A DNA stretch of 64,000 nucleotides from Pseudoalteromonas amylolytica (GTDB lineage Bacteria > Pseudomonadota > Gammaproteobacteria > Enterobacterales > Alteromonadaceae), in contig NZ_MKJU01000008.1 of assembly GCF_001854605.1 (NCBI RefSeq), positions 1 to 64,000 on the forward strand, given 5' to 3'. Position 1 is the stretch's first letter, and every line of letters begins with the position of its first letter. The notes under the pieces are model-generated. The model saw only the letters and a program-made list of their open reading frames with translations, did no database searches and was not told the origin of the DNA. The position numbers and the translations under genes were made by a program. This document shows, in pieces, positions 8,946-19,231 of this stretch.

Positions 8946-11900
8946 ATGGATAGCGATTTACTTAAGAGTGCTTTTAAGTCTGTAAAGTTCAAGCAGGAAA
9001 ATAGCAACGAGATTAAGATATTAAACAAAACCCAAGGTCCCCAATCTCATGCTCAAGAGAGGCTTTGGCTACATTACCTTTTGGAACCTACGGCCAATGC
9101 CTACAACCTTAACCTGTCCTATCGCATAACGGGGGAGGTAGACTTTGATCTGTTTAAACAAGCCGCAGAAAAGCTGGTTGCGAGAAATCAGGAACTTCGC
9201 ACCAACTTTGCCCAGGTGGATGGGGAAAATATTCAGATTATCAATGATGAGGTCGTCTTGCCTGTGTCATTTTATGATCTGTCAAACCCTGAATTTTCAA
9301 GTGATCTTGATAAAGCCATAGCGAAAATTGAGCAGGAACAGATTTTACCTGCTTTTAATATGACGGATGATTGCTTAGTGCGCTTTAGTTTGGCCCGCCT
9401 AGGTGACAATGATTATATTATGACAATTGTTGTTCACCATATTCTATGTGATGGTTGGGCTGCGTTTTTGCTTGCTGATGAATTTCAAAAAATCTATCGC
9501 TGTTTAGCGGATGGTCATGAGCTGCCAGCAAAACAGCCAAAGGTGTCCTATTTGGATTATTCGATTTGGGAGCGTAGTCAGCAGCGCCAAGCCTATTATG
9601 ATGAAGCAATCGCTTATTGGCGAGATGTGCTGCATGATTTACCTAAACTGAATCTATTTCAAACACAAAAAGATTCAAAGCAACCAAAGCAGGGTAAATT
9701 GTGTAAGGTAAATTTGAACCCAGAGCAACTCAAGCAGATAAAAGATTTTTGCAACCATAGTCGCCTGACTTTGAATATGTATTTGCTAGCATGCTATCAG
9801 CTAGTATTGGGTCGATTTAGCGGTCAAAATGACATTGCTGTTGGCGTATCTGTGGCGAATAGAGATAACAAGCAGCTTCATGATCTGGTTGGTTTCTTTA
9901 CGAACTTATTGGTGATTAGAAACCAATGGGATGACACGACAAATAACATTCAACTGCTTGAGTCTGTGAAAAGCAACATGTTGGATGCAATGAAGTATCA
10001 GGATGTCTCGTACCATCATGTGAAGAAAGCTGTTTCAAACAGTGGTGCAAGAGAAAGTGCAGAGCTGTTTCAGGCAAACTTTTTTATGACGGAGCAGCTA
10101 AAAGAAATCGGCGACGGTGAAAGTGGCTTTGCAGGCATGACTTCGCAAAGGCTTATGCTTAATGAAACTGCAAACTTGTATGACCTGACTTTATCAGCTG
10201 AAGTCTCTGAGCGGGGATTAGACAGCTCATTTTTCTTTGATGAAACCAAATTTGACCCATTTATCATCGAACAATTGGCCGCGGCTTTTAACGATGCGCT
10301 GCTTAATTTATGTGCTCATCCTCAAGCTAGGGTGCATGACTATGAATTGGTCGATCGCCAACAACAGTTTTTAAACAGTGTTTATCAAGGTACCACCAGA
10401 GATATAAATAAACATGGTGACAACCTTTTCGATTGCTTTTATCGCCAAGCACAACTCCACCCAGATAGGGAATGTCTAGTTTATAAAGAGAACAAGCTTA
10501 CTTATCAACAGGTTCTCACACGCGCAAATCGCCTATCTCATTACTTGCTTGAAGTTGGTGTTGAGCCAAAAACCAAAGTAGGGATCTCACTTACGTCTAA
10601 AATGGAAGTCGCGATATCGACATTAGCTATCCTTCAAATCGGCGCAGTCTACGTTCCATTAGACCCAGCGGGCAGCAGCGAATACTTTGATCAAACGATT
10701 AAAGTGGCCGCTTTGCAAGCGCTTATTAGTGAAGAGGATGTACTAGATAATCTGCCTTCTTTCTTACTTAACTTTGTAGAAGTCATTGCTGTGGATGAGG
10801 AAGAAGAAGATATTGCGCAGTGTAGCGATAACTGTGTTGAGGGTGGCTATATAGCCAATAACTCTGATCTTGCCTATGTCATGTTTACATCGGGTTCTAC
10901 GGGTAAGCCAAAAGGAGTACAGATCACCCATGGAAATATCTTAAGAACCTTGAGTGATCCTAATTACCTTCCTATTAATGCTGAAGATAGAGTGATGCAT
11001 GCAGCCCCCATTACGTTTGATGGCTGTACGTTAGAAACGTGGGCTGCGTTTCTAAATGGCGCCGCACTTGTAGTCGTGAATGACAATCGAATTGACCTTG
11101 AGCAAATTGAAGATTGTTTAGTTAACCAGCGCATTACTTTAGCATGGTTAACTTCTGTCATGTTTAATACCTTTGTAGATTATCGAATTGATGCTCTAAG
11201 AGGTCTTAAACAGTTGATGATTGGAGGGGAGGTCGTCTCTCCCAAACACATCAAAAAGGCGATGGAACAGCTTTCAGAATTAGCTATTTACAACGGCTAT
11301 GGTCCGACAGAATGTACGGTATTTTCGTCCATGCAGCTTATTCAGCAACGAGATTTATCAAGGATCAGCATCCCCATTGGTAAACCTGTCGATAACACTC
11401 GTTTGTACATTTTGGGTCGTAATGAAGAGCTATTACCACCAGGTGCGATAGGTGAGCTTGTCATCGCTGGTGATGGCGTAGGTGTTGGTTATATCGGTGT
11501 GGATGATGTAATAAAGCATAAGTTTAAACCTTGGTCTCATGGACAGTTATCAGAAGATCGCGTTTATTTTACAGGCGATTTGGTAGCATGGAATCAGTTT
11601 GGTGAACTAGAGTTTGTGGGCCGTACTGATGAGCAAGTAAAACTTAATGGTCATCGTATTGAATTAACCGCTATAGAAAGCGCAGCCCTAGAGCTAGAAG
11701 GCGTCGCACAATGTAAAGCAATCATACAAACGATGCCTGACAAAAAGCTACTGACGCTATTTTGGGTCGCGGCAGATAGCGTTCAAGTCACAGAATCTGC
11801 ACTTCGAAAGCATCTAAAGTCCAAACTTCCGACAAATATGCAGCCAAGTGTATTTGAAAAGGTTGAATCATTTGAATTCACTCGCAATGGTAAGCTCGAT

Positions 11901-14900
11901 GTCAGAAAGCTCAAAATGGTTAAAGCCAAGGAAGAAGATGATACTAAATCTAGCTTTGTAGAAGCGAGCAATGAATCTGAGGCGCTACTGATAAAAATTG
12001 CGTCACAGATACTTTATCTGCCACAGGTTAATTTAGCTGATAACTTCTTTAATTTGGGGGGCGACTCATTATCTGCGATTCAACTCAAATCTGAGCTACA
12101 GAAGGTTGGCTATGATATTGATATAGAAAAGATATTTGAAGCTGATAGTTTAGTGGAGATAGCTGCTGAGATAGAGGTGGCTGATTTTGAGAAAAGTGGC
12201 AGCACAGCGAGCAGTAGACAAAGTTATCCTTTATCGAGTTTGCAGTTAGGTATGTTGTTCCACAGTAACATGGATCAAAGTACGGCTTGTTACCATGATA
12301 TAAGTAGCTACGAACTCGATTTTTACGTTAACGTTGAAGCGCTCAAGGTTACGCTTAACGCCATTATCACAAAACACGAAATACTACGTACGGTATTTGA
12401 TTTCTCAGATCTTGCAAATCCTCGTCAGCGAGTATTAACGCACTTTGATACTCCATTATCTGTTATAGATCTACAGGACCTTAGTGAGCAAGAAGTTGCT
12501 TGGTCGCTAGATAATTGGTCAGATTCAGAGAAAAGAGAAGGCTTTGACTGGGCCGTTACACCACCTTGGCGTGTAGTCATTCACCAATTGCCGCAAGACA
12601 AGACCATGGTACACCTGAGTTTTCACCATGCTCTTTTAGATGGCTGGAGTGAAGCTGCACTAGTCACTGAAATTTTGCAGCAATATCAGCAGTACATGGA
12701 CATGGGAGTGCTTAATGAAGAGAAATTGTCTATCCAGTACAGTAGCTTCATTGAGAAAGAGCAGGCTGCGTTAAATAATACAGAACACCGCAATTTCTGG
12801 GCCAGCTATCTTAATGATTGTGACTTCAGCAACGAGTTAAACTCACAGGTAGCGAAGGGTGAAGCGAAAGATATTTATCTAGATTTATCATCGTCATTGA
12901 GTAACCAGCTCGTTACAACAGCAAAGCGCTTGAATGTGCCTTTAAAGTCTTTATTGCTAACTGCGCATATGGTTGCTTTATCTGGCTTGTTTAAAACTCA
13001 TGATGCTCTATCTTGCTACGTTTCTAATGGACGTAACGACGGCGTAGATGGTGATAAAGTGCTTGGTTTGTTTTTGACCGTTCTCCCATTTAGGTTGACG
13101 ATTAAAGAGCAAGGTTGGGATGATTTAATTACATCGGTATGGCAGTTAGAGCGCCAAATTTATTCACATAGGTTTTACCCTTTAGCTGAAATACAAAAAC
13201 AAACAGGGCTTTCTCACGCTAGCAATATTTTGTTTAACTACACTGATTTTCATGTATTGAAGCAGGTAGAAAGCGAAAACAGTCGAATTACACGCTCAAT
13301 TGCGGGTGACACAGGAATCCCACTCAGTGTCGACTTTTTTATGGCAAATGGCGATATTAAGGGTTGTATTGGTTATCTCAGCACGCATGTTGATGATGAG
13401 AAAGCCCTTGAGCTTGAGTCTCTTATTAATTTAGTACTCAAAGAAATGGTTGAAGCAACCCCTGCAATTCAGCCAGAAGAGGTGTGCCGCCTACCTCGCC
13501 ATAAAGGCATTGGCAACAGCTCGATTCTAATCAATGAAGACTATCAAAGCGTTGCGGATATTGTTTCAGAGAAAAAGTCAGTTTTAACGTTATTCAACGC
13601 GCATTTACAAAATGCTCCAGACAACCTTGCCGTTATTGAAGGGGATAGATCATTATCGTACCAAGAGTATGAATCGCTCAGCAATCTATTTGCTAACACT
13701 TTGTTGGCCAAAGGGGTTAAAGCGGGAGATACGATAGCTATCTATTCAAAGGGCTCAATGGACAGTTTGGTTGCAGTGCTTAGTGTACTTAAAGTAGGCG
13801 CAAAGTTTGTAAACCTAGATCCTCGCCATCCAATTGATCGCTTATCGCAAATAATTCTTGATGCCAATGTGAAACTACTTTTGCATGACTCATTGGAACA
13901 ATTTTCAAGCAATTCACAGGCATTGGTAGAGACGTTCTCAATTGGTGATATCTCAAAGCCTACGGACTCCAATTTGCATGAGCTTCAATGTACAACTCAA
14001 ATTGAGCCAAATTCTGTGGCGTGTTTGATCTTCACTTCGGGGACCACGGGCAAACCAAAAGGTGTGTGTTTAGATCATGCTAACCTTTTATCTTATGCAG
14101 TGTCTGCACAACAAGATTATGCGATAAGTAACTCAGATAGGGTTATGCAATACTCGAACTTGAGCTTTGATATATTCCTAGAGGAACTATGCCTGTCTAT
14201 CTTTGCTGGCGGTACTTTGGTTATCGACAACAGTAAATCATTGTCATGTGCGCAGTTGCTTCAAGTGTTCGAAAAGCATCAAGTTTCAGTGCTGACTTTA
14301 CCAACAGGGTTTTGGGCATCCATGGTATTGGAGCTCGAGCAAGATGCAAGACTCACTATGCCTGCCAGCGTAACAACGTGTATTGTTGGTGGCGAAGCGA
14401 TGAACGAAAAGGTTGCAGCAAGTTGGCATAAAGTTACAGCCAACAGAACTGATCTAATTAACACCTATGGGCCCACCGAAACGACATGTGTAACAACAAG
14501 TTATCGTGTTACTCCAGAACATAAAAATGAGTTGCCGATAGGGCGTCCATTGGCCAACAGCATTTGTGTTGTTGTGGATGAGAAAGGCGATGTAGTACCT
14601 CATGGCGGTGTAGGGGAGCTGTTAATTGGTGGTCAAGGGGTGTGTGGCAACTATTTGAACTTGGACCCTGATAGCGACACTGATACGTTTGTAGAAAATC
14701 GCTTTAATGTATTTGGAGGCAGGCTTTATCGCTCTGGTGACTTAGTAAAGCTCAACGATGAGGGACAGCTGCAGTATCTTGGACGAAAAGACAAACAGGT
14801 TAAGATAAGGGGTTATAGAGTTTCACCTATTGAAGTGAATGAAAAAGTTAATGCGCATCCACATGTGCTAAAAAGTCATGTTGTAATTAACTCAGTTCAG

Positions 14901-16100
14901 GTCATCGCGTTTTACATTGCAAATGACAATTCCAAAGATGAAAACAGCCTAGCTCAGATAATCCATGATGATTTAATCACCACTCTACCTAGCTATATGC
15001 TGCCATCAGTGTATCAGCGAATTGACGCTTTGCCACTGACACCAAACGGTAAAGTGGATGAATCTCAACTATTAACGCTGCTTCAACAGAATAATGCTGA
15101 ACGGGCATTAACGACACAGACAGAGCAAGAGATAGCAAACATTTGGGCGTTTTTATTTGCACAAGATATAGCATCTTTTAACGCTGACAGTGAATTTTTC
15201 ATGTTGGGCGGTGATTCATTAAAAGCGGTTGTGTTAATTGAACAGATAAGAGAAAGCTTTGGTATAAGCCTATCTATCATTGAACTTTATAACGCAACAA
15301 CCATTGAAAGATTGGCGAGAACCATAGATAAGGCTAAGCAAAGTAAAGGGCAAGCTTTTGTCAAAAAAGTGCGAACAGTAACACAAAGCGCTCCTACTTT
15401 GGTGGCCATTCACCCCGTTGAAGGCACTGCGGGGGGTTATATGCGACTATTAGAGGGTATTGATGCACAGGCCAATATATTAGCCTTTGAGCGTCCAGAG
15501 TTGGCGGATTCAGATACAGTTACCTACAAGACGATTGAGACACTAGCGAATACGTACTGCCAAGGTTTACAAAACTATGATGGGGAGTTGATCTTGATTG
15601 GCTGGTCTTTGGGCGGAACAATTGCTTTTGAAATGGCTTCAAATCTTGAGGCGATGGGGAAAAAGGTCACGCATTTGATCATGCTTGATAGTTATTTTGC
15701 AAGTCATAGAGTTATTGCAAATAAGCTACCTCCACTTCAAGAGCAGGAGACATTTAGTTCAGAACAATGGCAAGGGATCTATAAAGAGATCGCGCAAATC
15801 GCCAAAGATTCACTAAATTTGTCTTTGATAAGTCGCTCAAACACACTTTCTGAGGTCGCAGTATTAAATGCAATAGCACAAGAAAATTACACGCCACATG
15901 GCAAGTTATCCTGTGCAGTCACGCGCTTTGTCGCAGGAGAAAGCGATATAAAACTTGATGATACGCTATCTCAATACACGGATGGTGGATTAGAAGAAAT
16001 CACACTATCAGCAAACCACTATTCAATTATGACGCAACCTGCGGTCACTGAAATCAGTAATTATCTTAATCGAATTTGTAAATCAACTAAGGATGTTTAG
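8946..16100 (+). CDS. Terminal nonribosomal peptide synthetase, C-A-T-C-A-T-TE
   Basis: This protein of 2384 residues adds the last two residues and releases the product. Domain landmarks are: C1 with HHILCDGW near 163; A1 with FTSGSTGKPKG near 646; carrier GGDSLSA near 1037; C2 with HHALLDGW near 1226; A2 with FTSGTTGKPKG near 1695; carrier GGDSLKA near 2087. A type I thioesterase occupies about 2150-2384, with nucleophile motif GWSLGG near 2218, Asp in MLDSYF near 2246 and His in SANHYSIM near 2356. The A1 pocket reads about D-G-L-W-M-G-G-V-F and A2 about D-I-E-T-I-G-T-C-V; I recognise neither. C2 begins YPLSSLQLGMLFHS, a D-acceptor-like signature, although no epimerization domain precedes it. 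The gene sits 58 bp after the previous NRPS with an AAGG ribosome site. The TE may cyclize or hydrolyze the peptide; sequence alone does not decide. Confidence 0.96.
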   Translation: MDSDLLKSAFKSVKFKQENSNEIKILNKTQGPQSHAQERLWLHYLLEPTANAYNLNLSYRITGEVDFDLFKQAAEKLVARNQELRTNFAQVDGENIQIINDEVVLPVSFYDLSNPEFSSDLDKAIAKIEQEQILPAFNMTDDCLVRFSLARLGDNDYIMTIVVHHILCDGWAAFLLADEFQKIYRCLADGHELPAKQPKVSYLDYSIWERSQQRQAYYDEAIAYWRDVLHDLPKLNLFQTQKDSKQPKQGKLCKVNLNPEQLKQIKDFCNHSRLTLNMYLLACYQLVLGRFSGQNDIAVGVSVANRDNKQLHDLVGFFTNLLVIRNQWDDTTNNIQLLESVKSNMLDAMKYQDVSYHHVKKAVSNSGARESAELFQANFFMTEQLKEIGDGESGFAGMTSQRLMLNETANLYDLTLSAEVSERGLDSSFFFDETKFDPFIIEQLAAAFNDALLNLCAHPQARVHDYELVDRQQQFLNSVYQGTTRDINKHGDNLFDCFYRQAQLHPDRECLVYKENKLTYQQVLTRANRLSHYLLEVGVEPKTKVGISLTSKMEVAISTLAILQIGAVYVPLDPAGSSEYFDQTIKVAALQALISEEDVLDNLPSFLLNFVEVIAVDEEEEDIAQCSDNCVEGGYIANNSDLAYVMFTSGSTGKPKGVQITHGNILRTLSDPNYLPINAEDRVMHAAPITFDGCTLETWAAFLNGAALVVVNDNRIDLEQIEDCLVNQRITLAWLTSVMFNTFVDYRIDALRGLKQLMIGGEVVSPKHIKKAMEQLSELAIYNGYGPTECTVFSSMQLIQQRDLSRISIPIGKPVDNTRLYILGRNEELLPPGAIGELVIAGDGVGVGYIGVDDVIKHKFKPWSHGQLSEDRVYFTGDLVAWNQFGELEFVGRTDEQVKLNGHRIELTAIESAALELEGVAQCKAIIQTMPDKKLLTLFWVAADSVQVTESALRKHLKSKLPTNMQPSVFEKVESFEFTRNGKLDVRKLKMVKAKEEDDTKSSFVEASNESEALLIKIASQILYLPQVNLADNFFNLGGDSLSAIQLKSELQKVGYDIDIEKIFEADSLVEIAAEIEVADFEKSGSTASSRQSYPLSSLQLGMLFHSNMDQSTACYHDISSYELDFYVNVEALKVTLNAIITKHEILRTVFDFSDLANPRQRVLTHFDTPLSVIDLQDLSEQEVAWSLDNWSDSEKREGFDWAVTPPWRVVIHQLPQDKTMVHLSFHHALLDGWSEAALVTEILQQYQQYMDMGVLNEEKLSIQYSSFIEKEQAALNNTEHRNFWASYLNDCDFSNELNSQVAKGEAKDIYLDLSSSLSNQLVTTAKRLNVPLKSLLLTAHMVALSGLFKTHDALSCYVSNGRNDGVDGDKVLGLFLTVLPFRLTIKEQGWDDLITSVWQLERQIYSHRFYPLAEIQKQTGLSHASNILFNYTDFHVLKQVESENSRITRSIAGDTGIPLSVDFFMANGDIKGCIGYLSTHVDDEKALELESLINLVLKEMVEATPAIQPEEVCRLPRHKGIGNSSILINEDYQSVADIVSEKKSVLTLFNAHLQNAPDNLAVIEGDRSLSYQEYESLSNLFANTLLAKGVKAGDTIAIYSKGSMDSLVAVLSVLKVGAKFVNLDPRHPIDRLSQIILDANVKLLLHDSLEQFSSNSQALVETFSIGDISKPTDSNLHELQCTTQIEPNSVACLIFTSGTTGKPKGVCLDHANLLSYAVSAQQDYAISNSDRVMQYSNLSFDIFLEELCLSIFAGGTLVIDNSKSLSCAQLLQVFEKHQVSVLTLPTGFWASMVLELEQDARLTMPASVTTCIVGGEAMNEKVAASWHKVTANRTDLINTYGPTETTCVTTSYRVTPEHKNELPIGRPLANSICVVVDEKGDVVPHGGVGELLIGGQGVCGNYLNLDPDSDTDTFVENRFNVFGGRLYRSGDLVKLNDEGQLQYLGRKDKQVKIRGYRVSPIEVNEKVNAHPHVLKSHVVINSVQVIAFYIANDNSKDENSLAQIIHDDLITTLPSYMLPSVYQRIDALPLTPNGKVDESQLLTLLQQNNAERALTTQTEQEIANIWAFLFAQDIASFNADSEFFMLGGDSLKAVVLIEQIRESFGISLSIIELYNATTIERLARTIDKAKQSKGQAFVKKVRTVTQSAPTLVAIHPVEGTAGGYMRLLEGIDAQANILAFERPELADSDTVTYKTIETLANTYCQGLQNYDGELILIGWSLGGTIAFEMASNLEAMGKKVTHLIMLDSYFASHRVIANKLPPLQEQETFSSEQWQGIYKEIAQIAKDSLNLSLISRSNTLSEVAVLNAIAQENYTPHGKLSCAVTRFVAGESDIKLDDTLSQYTDGGLEEITLSANHYSIMTQPAVTEISNYLNRICKSTKDV

Positions 16101-16108
16101 ATTTAATA

Positions 16109-16927
16109 ATGGCTAATAATAATACACTTTATCTAATGGGCGGCATGCCTAAATCTGGCACATCTTGTCTTGCCGGTGCGCTTTATGAACTGGGTTTGGA
16201 AATGAACCTAGGTAATGTTAACGCAAATCTACAGCTTTTTGCGCCGTCATCAGGGGAAGAATTTATCACCGAAGACAAGTACTACATGTATGAATCTGGT
16301 GGACTAATGACGTTAAATGAGCAAATGTTACGAGGTGCTATTTCGGGCTGGGAGCATTACTCAACAGCGAGAAACCCTGGCTCTGGCAGTATGCTAAATC
16401 CTCCTCATGTTGACAGCTTGTGGATGGACGAAAGGGTTCTTTCTATTATTTCATCTTTTGCTATGACTTCATTGAAAGAGTTCCCATTTGGGATTAAAGA
16501 CCCACGAATCACGTTTCTATACTCCATTTGGGCAAAAGGCGTTGAGCTGGCAGGTATTAAAGCCAAAGGTATTTTTTCAGTTAGACCACCATTGTCGGCA
16601 GCTCATGCATTAGTGACAAGAGGATGGATGAACAGCTATGACTCGGCGCTTGAGCTTTGGTTGAGATATAACCGCACAGTATTGAAGTGGGCACAAGAGG
16701 AAGAGGCACAAGTCGTTATTTACAACCAGGATGACACGTATCTGACACAAATCGAGGCATTGTGCGAGAAAATTGGATTAAATTATCAACAACATGTCAT
16801 GGACAAGTTTTATAAAGCCGCTTCACCTGAAGATATTGACCCCGCTATTCTTGCGAATCACCCAATGAAGCGCAGTATCGAGGATGTCTTTCAGGCGTTA
16901 GTTGAAAGCCGTGTTGGTAACAAATAA
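16109..16927 (+). CDS. Sulfotransferase-like protein of the NRPS operon
   Basis: A 272-residue soluble protein. The N-terminus LMGGMPKSGTSCLAGAL carries the P-K-S-G-T-S loop that binds the 5'-phosphosulfate of PAPS in sulfotransferases. A later DPRITFLYSIW segment fits the helix that usually contains the 3'-phosphate-binding region. The family transfers sulfate to hydroxyl or amino groups. It starts 8 bp after the NRPS stop and ends overlapping the next ATG by 1 bp, so it is embedded in the operon. Sulfation of the peptide (for example on Tyr, Ser or a hydroxyl group) is an inference from position. Some members of this fold in gene clusters act on other activated donors, so the reaction is not proven. 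No signal peptide is visible, which places any activity before export. Confidence 0.78.
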   Translation: MANNNTLYLMGGMPKSGTSCLAGALYELGLEMNLGNVNANLQLFAPSSGEEFITEDKYYMYESGGLMTLNEQMLRGAISGWEHYSTARNPGSGSMLNPPHVDSLWMDERVLSIISSFAMTSLKEFPFGIKDPRITFLYSIWAKGVELAGIKAKGIFSVRPPLSAAHALVTRGWMNSYDSALELWLRYNRTVLKWAQEEEAQVVIYNQDDTYLTQIEALCEKIGLNYQQHVMDKFYKAASPEDIDPAILANHPMKRSIEDVFQALVESRVGNK

Positions 16928-19227
16928 TGGTGGCGCTACAAAAACCCCATAGTCAGGTAGAACTGACTATTGGCTTCATCTTGATAGTTATCTTGGTGAC
17001 GTTTCAAGTGACACTGAGAGATTTAGCTTTGCCTGAAGTTCAGCCTAGTGACAGTACCTCATTCTCTGCTAATAGGGCATTGGTGGACTTAAAGGCATTA
17101 AATCCTGACAGTAAACCTCATCCAGGTGGGAGTGCCCAAAATGAGCGGATTGGAAATGCAATCGTTGATAAACTAGTTAGCCTAGGGTATCAGCCAGATA
17201 TTCAAGAGCAATTTTACTGTAATGAATACAGCAACGTTGCTGTAGAGTGTATGACAGTGCGTAATATTGTGGTGCATATACTTGGTAAAAAGCCGCAAGA
17301 AAATGTGCTGTTGTCAGCGCACTACGACTCGGTAGCGGCTGGTCCTGGGGCAGCTGACGCAGGGGTTGCTGTGGGCACTTTGCTTGAAGTTGCACGTCTT
17401 ATGAAAGATCGGCCCCAAAGTAATATTGGCATGGTCCTACTATTTAACGAAGGCGAAGAAGACGGATTATTTGGTGCGCGAGCTTTTACACAGCACCACC
17501 CGTTAGCTAAGCAAGTAAAACTGGCTTTGAATATAGAAGCGCGTGGCAGTGCAGGTTACAGTGTGTTGTTTGAAACGGGCACGAATAGCGGCGAGCTAGT
17601 TAAAACCTATGCAGCGCAAATGACACCAATTTGGACTAACTCCCTGTTTGGTGAAGTATATCGTTTCATGCCAAATTTTACGGACTTTAACGAATACCAT
17701 AAATTGGAATTGCCAGGGCTTAATTTTGCCAATGCAGAAATGGAACCACATTATCACACACCGCTTGATAATTTTGACAACTTAAACCTTCAGACTTTAC
17801 AGCACCACGGTGACAATGTCTGGCTGTTTTTAGATGCAATCCTAGAGCGTGAAGATTTAGCTTTCAAAAAAGAAAACATTGTTTTTACGGACCTGTTCGG
17901 CTGGCTACTCATTTATTGGGCAAATGGCACTACGATGCTGCTTCTGGGTATATCGTCAGTGTTATTAGTGGCTTCAGTTTATGCTGCTCGTAAGCATAAG
18001 CAAGCTACAATAAAAGGCGTGTTAGCCGGTTGGTTAACCGTTTTAGCGTTAGTATTACTGTGTGCTATTTTCGCTCAGGTATGGCAGTTAGTGGTCCAAA
18101 CATTGACTGGCACAGGGCCTTGGCGTTCTTCCATTATTGCCATTTCGCTTAGCATTTGGTTTATCTGTGGCTTTGTTCTGCTGCTCTTTGGTCGTCTGTT
18201 TGCGAAAAAGCTGACGAGTATGGACTTACATTTAGGTTTGTTAACATTTTTCCTTATGTTTGCAGCGATAGCAGCCGTCCTAGCTGTAGGAGTGAGTTAT
18301 CTATTTATCATTCCGTTACTCGTTATCTTGCCAATAACAACCATAATGCTGTTTGTACACCGAGATAATGCAGAACCTTTGGTGTGGAGTTACCGATTAG
18401 CTATCTGTGTAGTCTTGTTTGTTTTTTACCCAGTTATTCAAATAGCTGATATTTTATTTAGCTATAACCTATCTGCATTTCAAGGCCTTATTTGGGGATG
18501 TATTTTTGCGAGCTTACTGAGTGCTGTGCCAGTCAAAGAGGTGCCGGTAAAAAAATTAAGAAGGCTGTTCCTCGTATTCAGTGTGATCTTCTTAGCTGCG
18601 ACGTTTATACAAAAACCATTTACTGAAAATAAACCTCAGGGGCTAAACTTGCAGTATATGGAAGATGACTCTACAGCAAGCGTGATTGCGGGTGTGCCAC
18701 GTAAAAAGTTAGCACCTGAATTACGTCAAGCTTTACCAAACTTGAAAGTTGACACCCCTTTTGCATGGGAACAACAACGTTATCGTGTAGAGCAGTCTGA
18801 ATCGCAACAAATAACCCCACATATTCAGCTTGAATCACAACTGATAGATAACCAGTTGCACTTAGGTATTGATGCTCAGCAAGGTCATAATCTTCTGAAT
18901 GTAAAAGTGTACTTTGCGGCTGATTCTAAGTTGACAGAAATTGTGAGTCGTGAACACCAACATGTGTACGATCCGCAAACCACGAAGCATAGAGATATGC
19001 TGTCGTATTCGTGTTTAGGCTATACGTGTGCAAATCTGAATTTAGTAGCGCATTTTTCTGAGGAGCCTAAGGGTGAAGTCTTGGTTGTGGCAAGTTATAT
19101 GGGTCTGCCGAAGTCAAAGCAACACCTGATTGAAGCGAGAGGAAAGCGCTCTGTGCCGAGGAATCAAGGCGATCTGACTATGTCAGTTAAGTCTATTACG
19201 CTTGGTACAAGCGGCTCACAGGAGTAA
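16927..19227 (+). CDS. Membrane-anchored M28 family zinc aminopeptidase
   Basis: A 766-residue protein with an N-terminal membrane anchor (about 8-27), an M28 peptidase domain (about 45-310), a multi-pass hydrophobic region (about 325-560) and a C-terminal extracytoplasmic domain. Zinc-site residues of the M28 family are visible: His in SAHYDS near 131, Asp in GAADAGVAVG, the Glu pair in NEGEEDG near 174, NIEARG near 202, and His in PHYHTPLDN near 275. The layout resembles eukaryotic ER aminopeptidase-like M28 proteins. The topology suggests that catalysis faces the periplasm. Lying between the sulfotransferase-like gene and an ABC exporter in an NRPS operon, it may trim a leader residue from the exported peptide or protect the cell by degrading it; both are inference. 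Its stop lies 4 bp before the ABC transporter ATG. Confidence 0.9.
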   Translation: MVALQKPHSQVELTIGFILIVILVTFQVTLRDLALPEVQPSDSTSFSANRALVDLKALNPDSKPHPGGSAQNERIGNAIVDKLVSLGYQPDIQEQFYCNEYSNVAVECMTVRNIVVHILGKKPQENVLLSAHYDSVAAGPGAADAGVAVGTLLEVARLMKDRPQSNIGMVLLFNEGEEDGLFGARAFTQHHPLAKQVKLALNIEARGSAGYSVLFETGTNSGELVKTYAAQMTPIWTNSLFGEVYRFMPNFTDFNEYHKLELPGLNFANAEMEPHYHTPLDNFDNLNLQTLQHHGDNVWLFLDAILEREDLAFKKENIVFTDLFGWLLIYWANGTTMLLLGISSVLLVASVYAARKHKQATIKGVLAGWLTVLALVLLCAIFAQVWQLVVQTLTGTGPWRSSIIAISLSIWFICGFVLLLFGRLFAKKLTSMDLHLGLLTFFLMFAAIAAVLAVGVSYLFIIPLLVILPITTIMLFVHRDNAEPLVWSYRLAICVVLFVFYPVIQIADILFSYNLSAFQGLIWGCIFASLLSAVPVKEVPVKKLRRLFLVFSVIFLAATFIQKPFTENKPQGLNLQYMEDDSTASVIAGVPRKKLAPELRQALPNLKVDTPFAWEQQRYRVEQSESQQITPHIQLESQLIDNQLHLGIDAQQGHNLLNVKVYFAADSKLTEIVSREHQHVYDPQTTKHRDMLSYSCLGYTCANLNLVAHFSEEPKGEVLVVASYMGLPKSKQHLIEARGKRSVPRNQGDLTMSVKSITLGTSGSQE

Positions 19228-19231
19228 TTTA

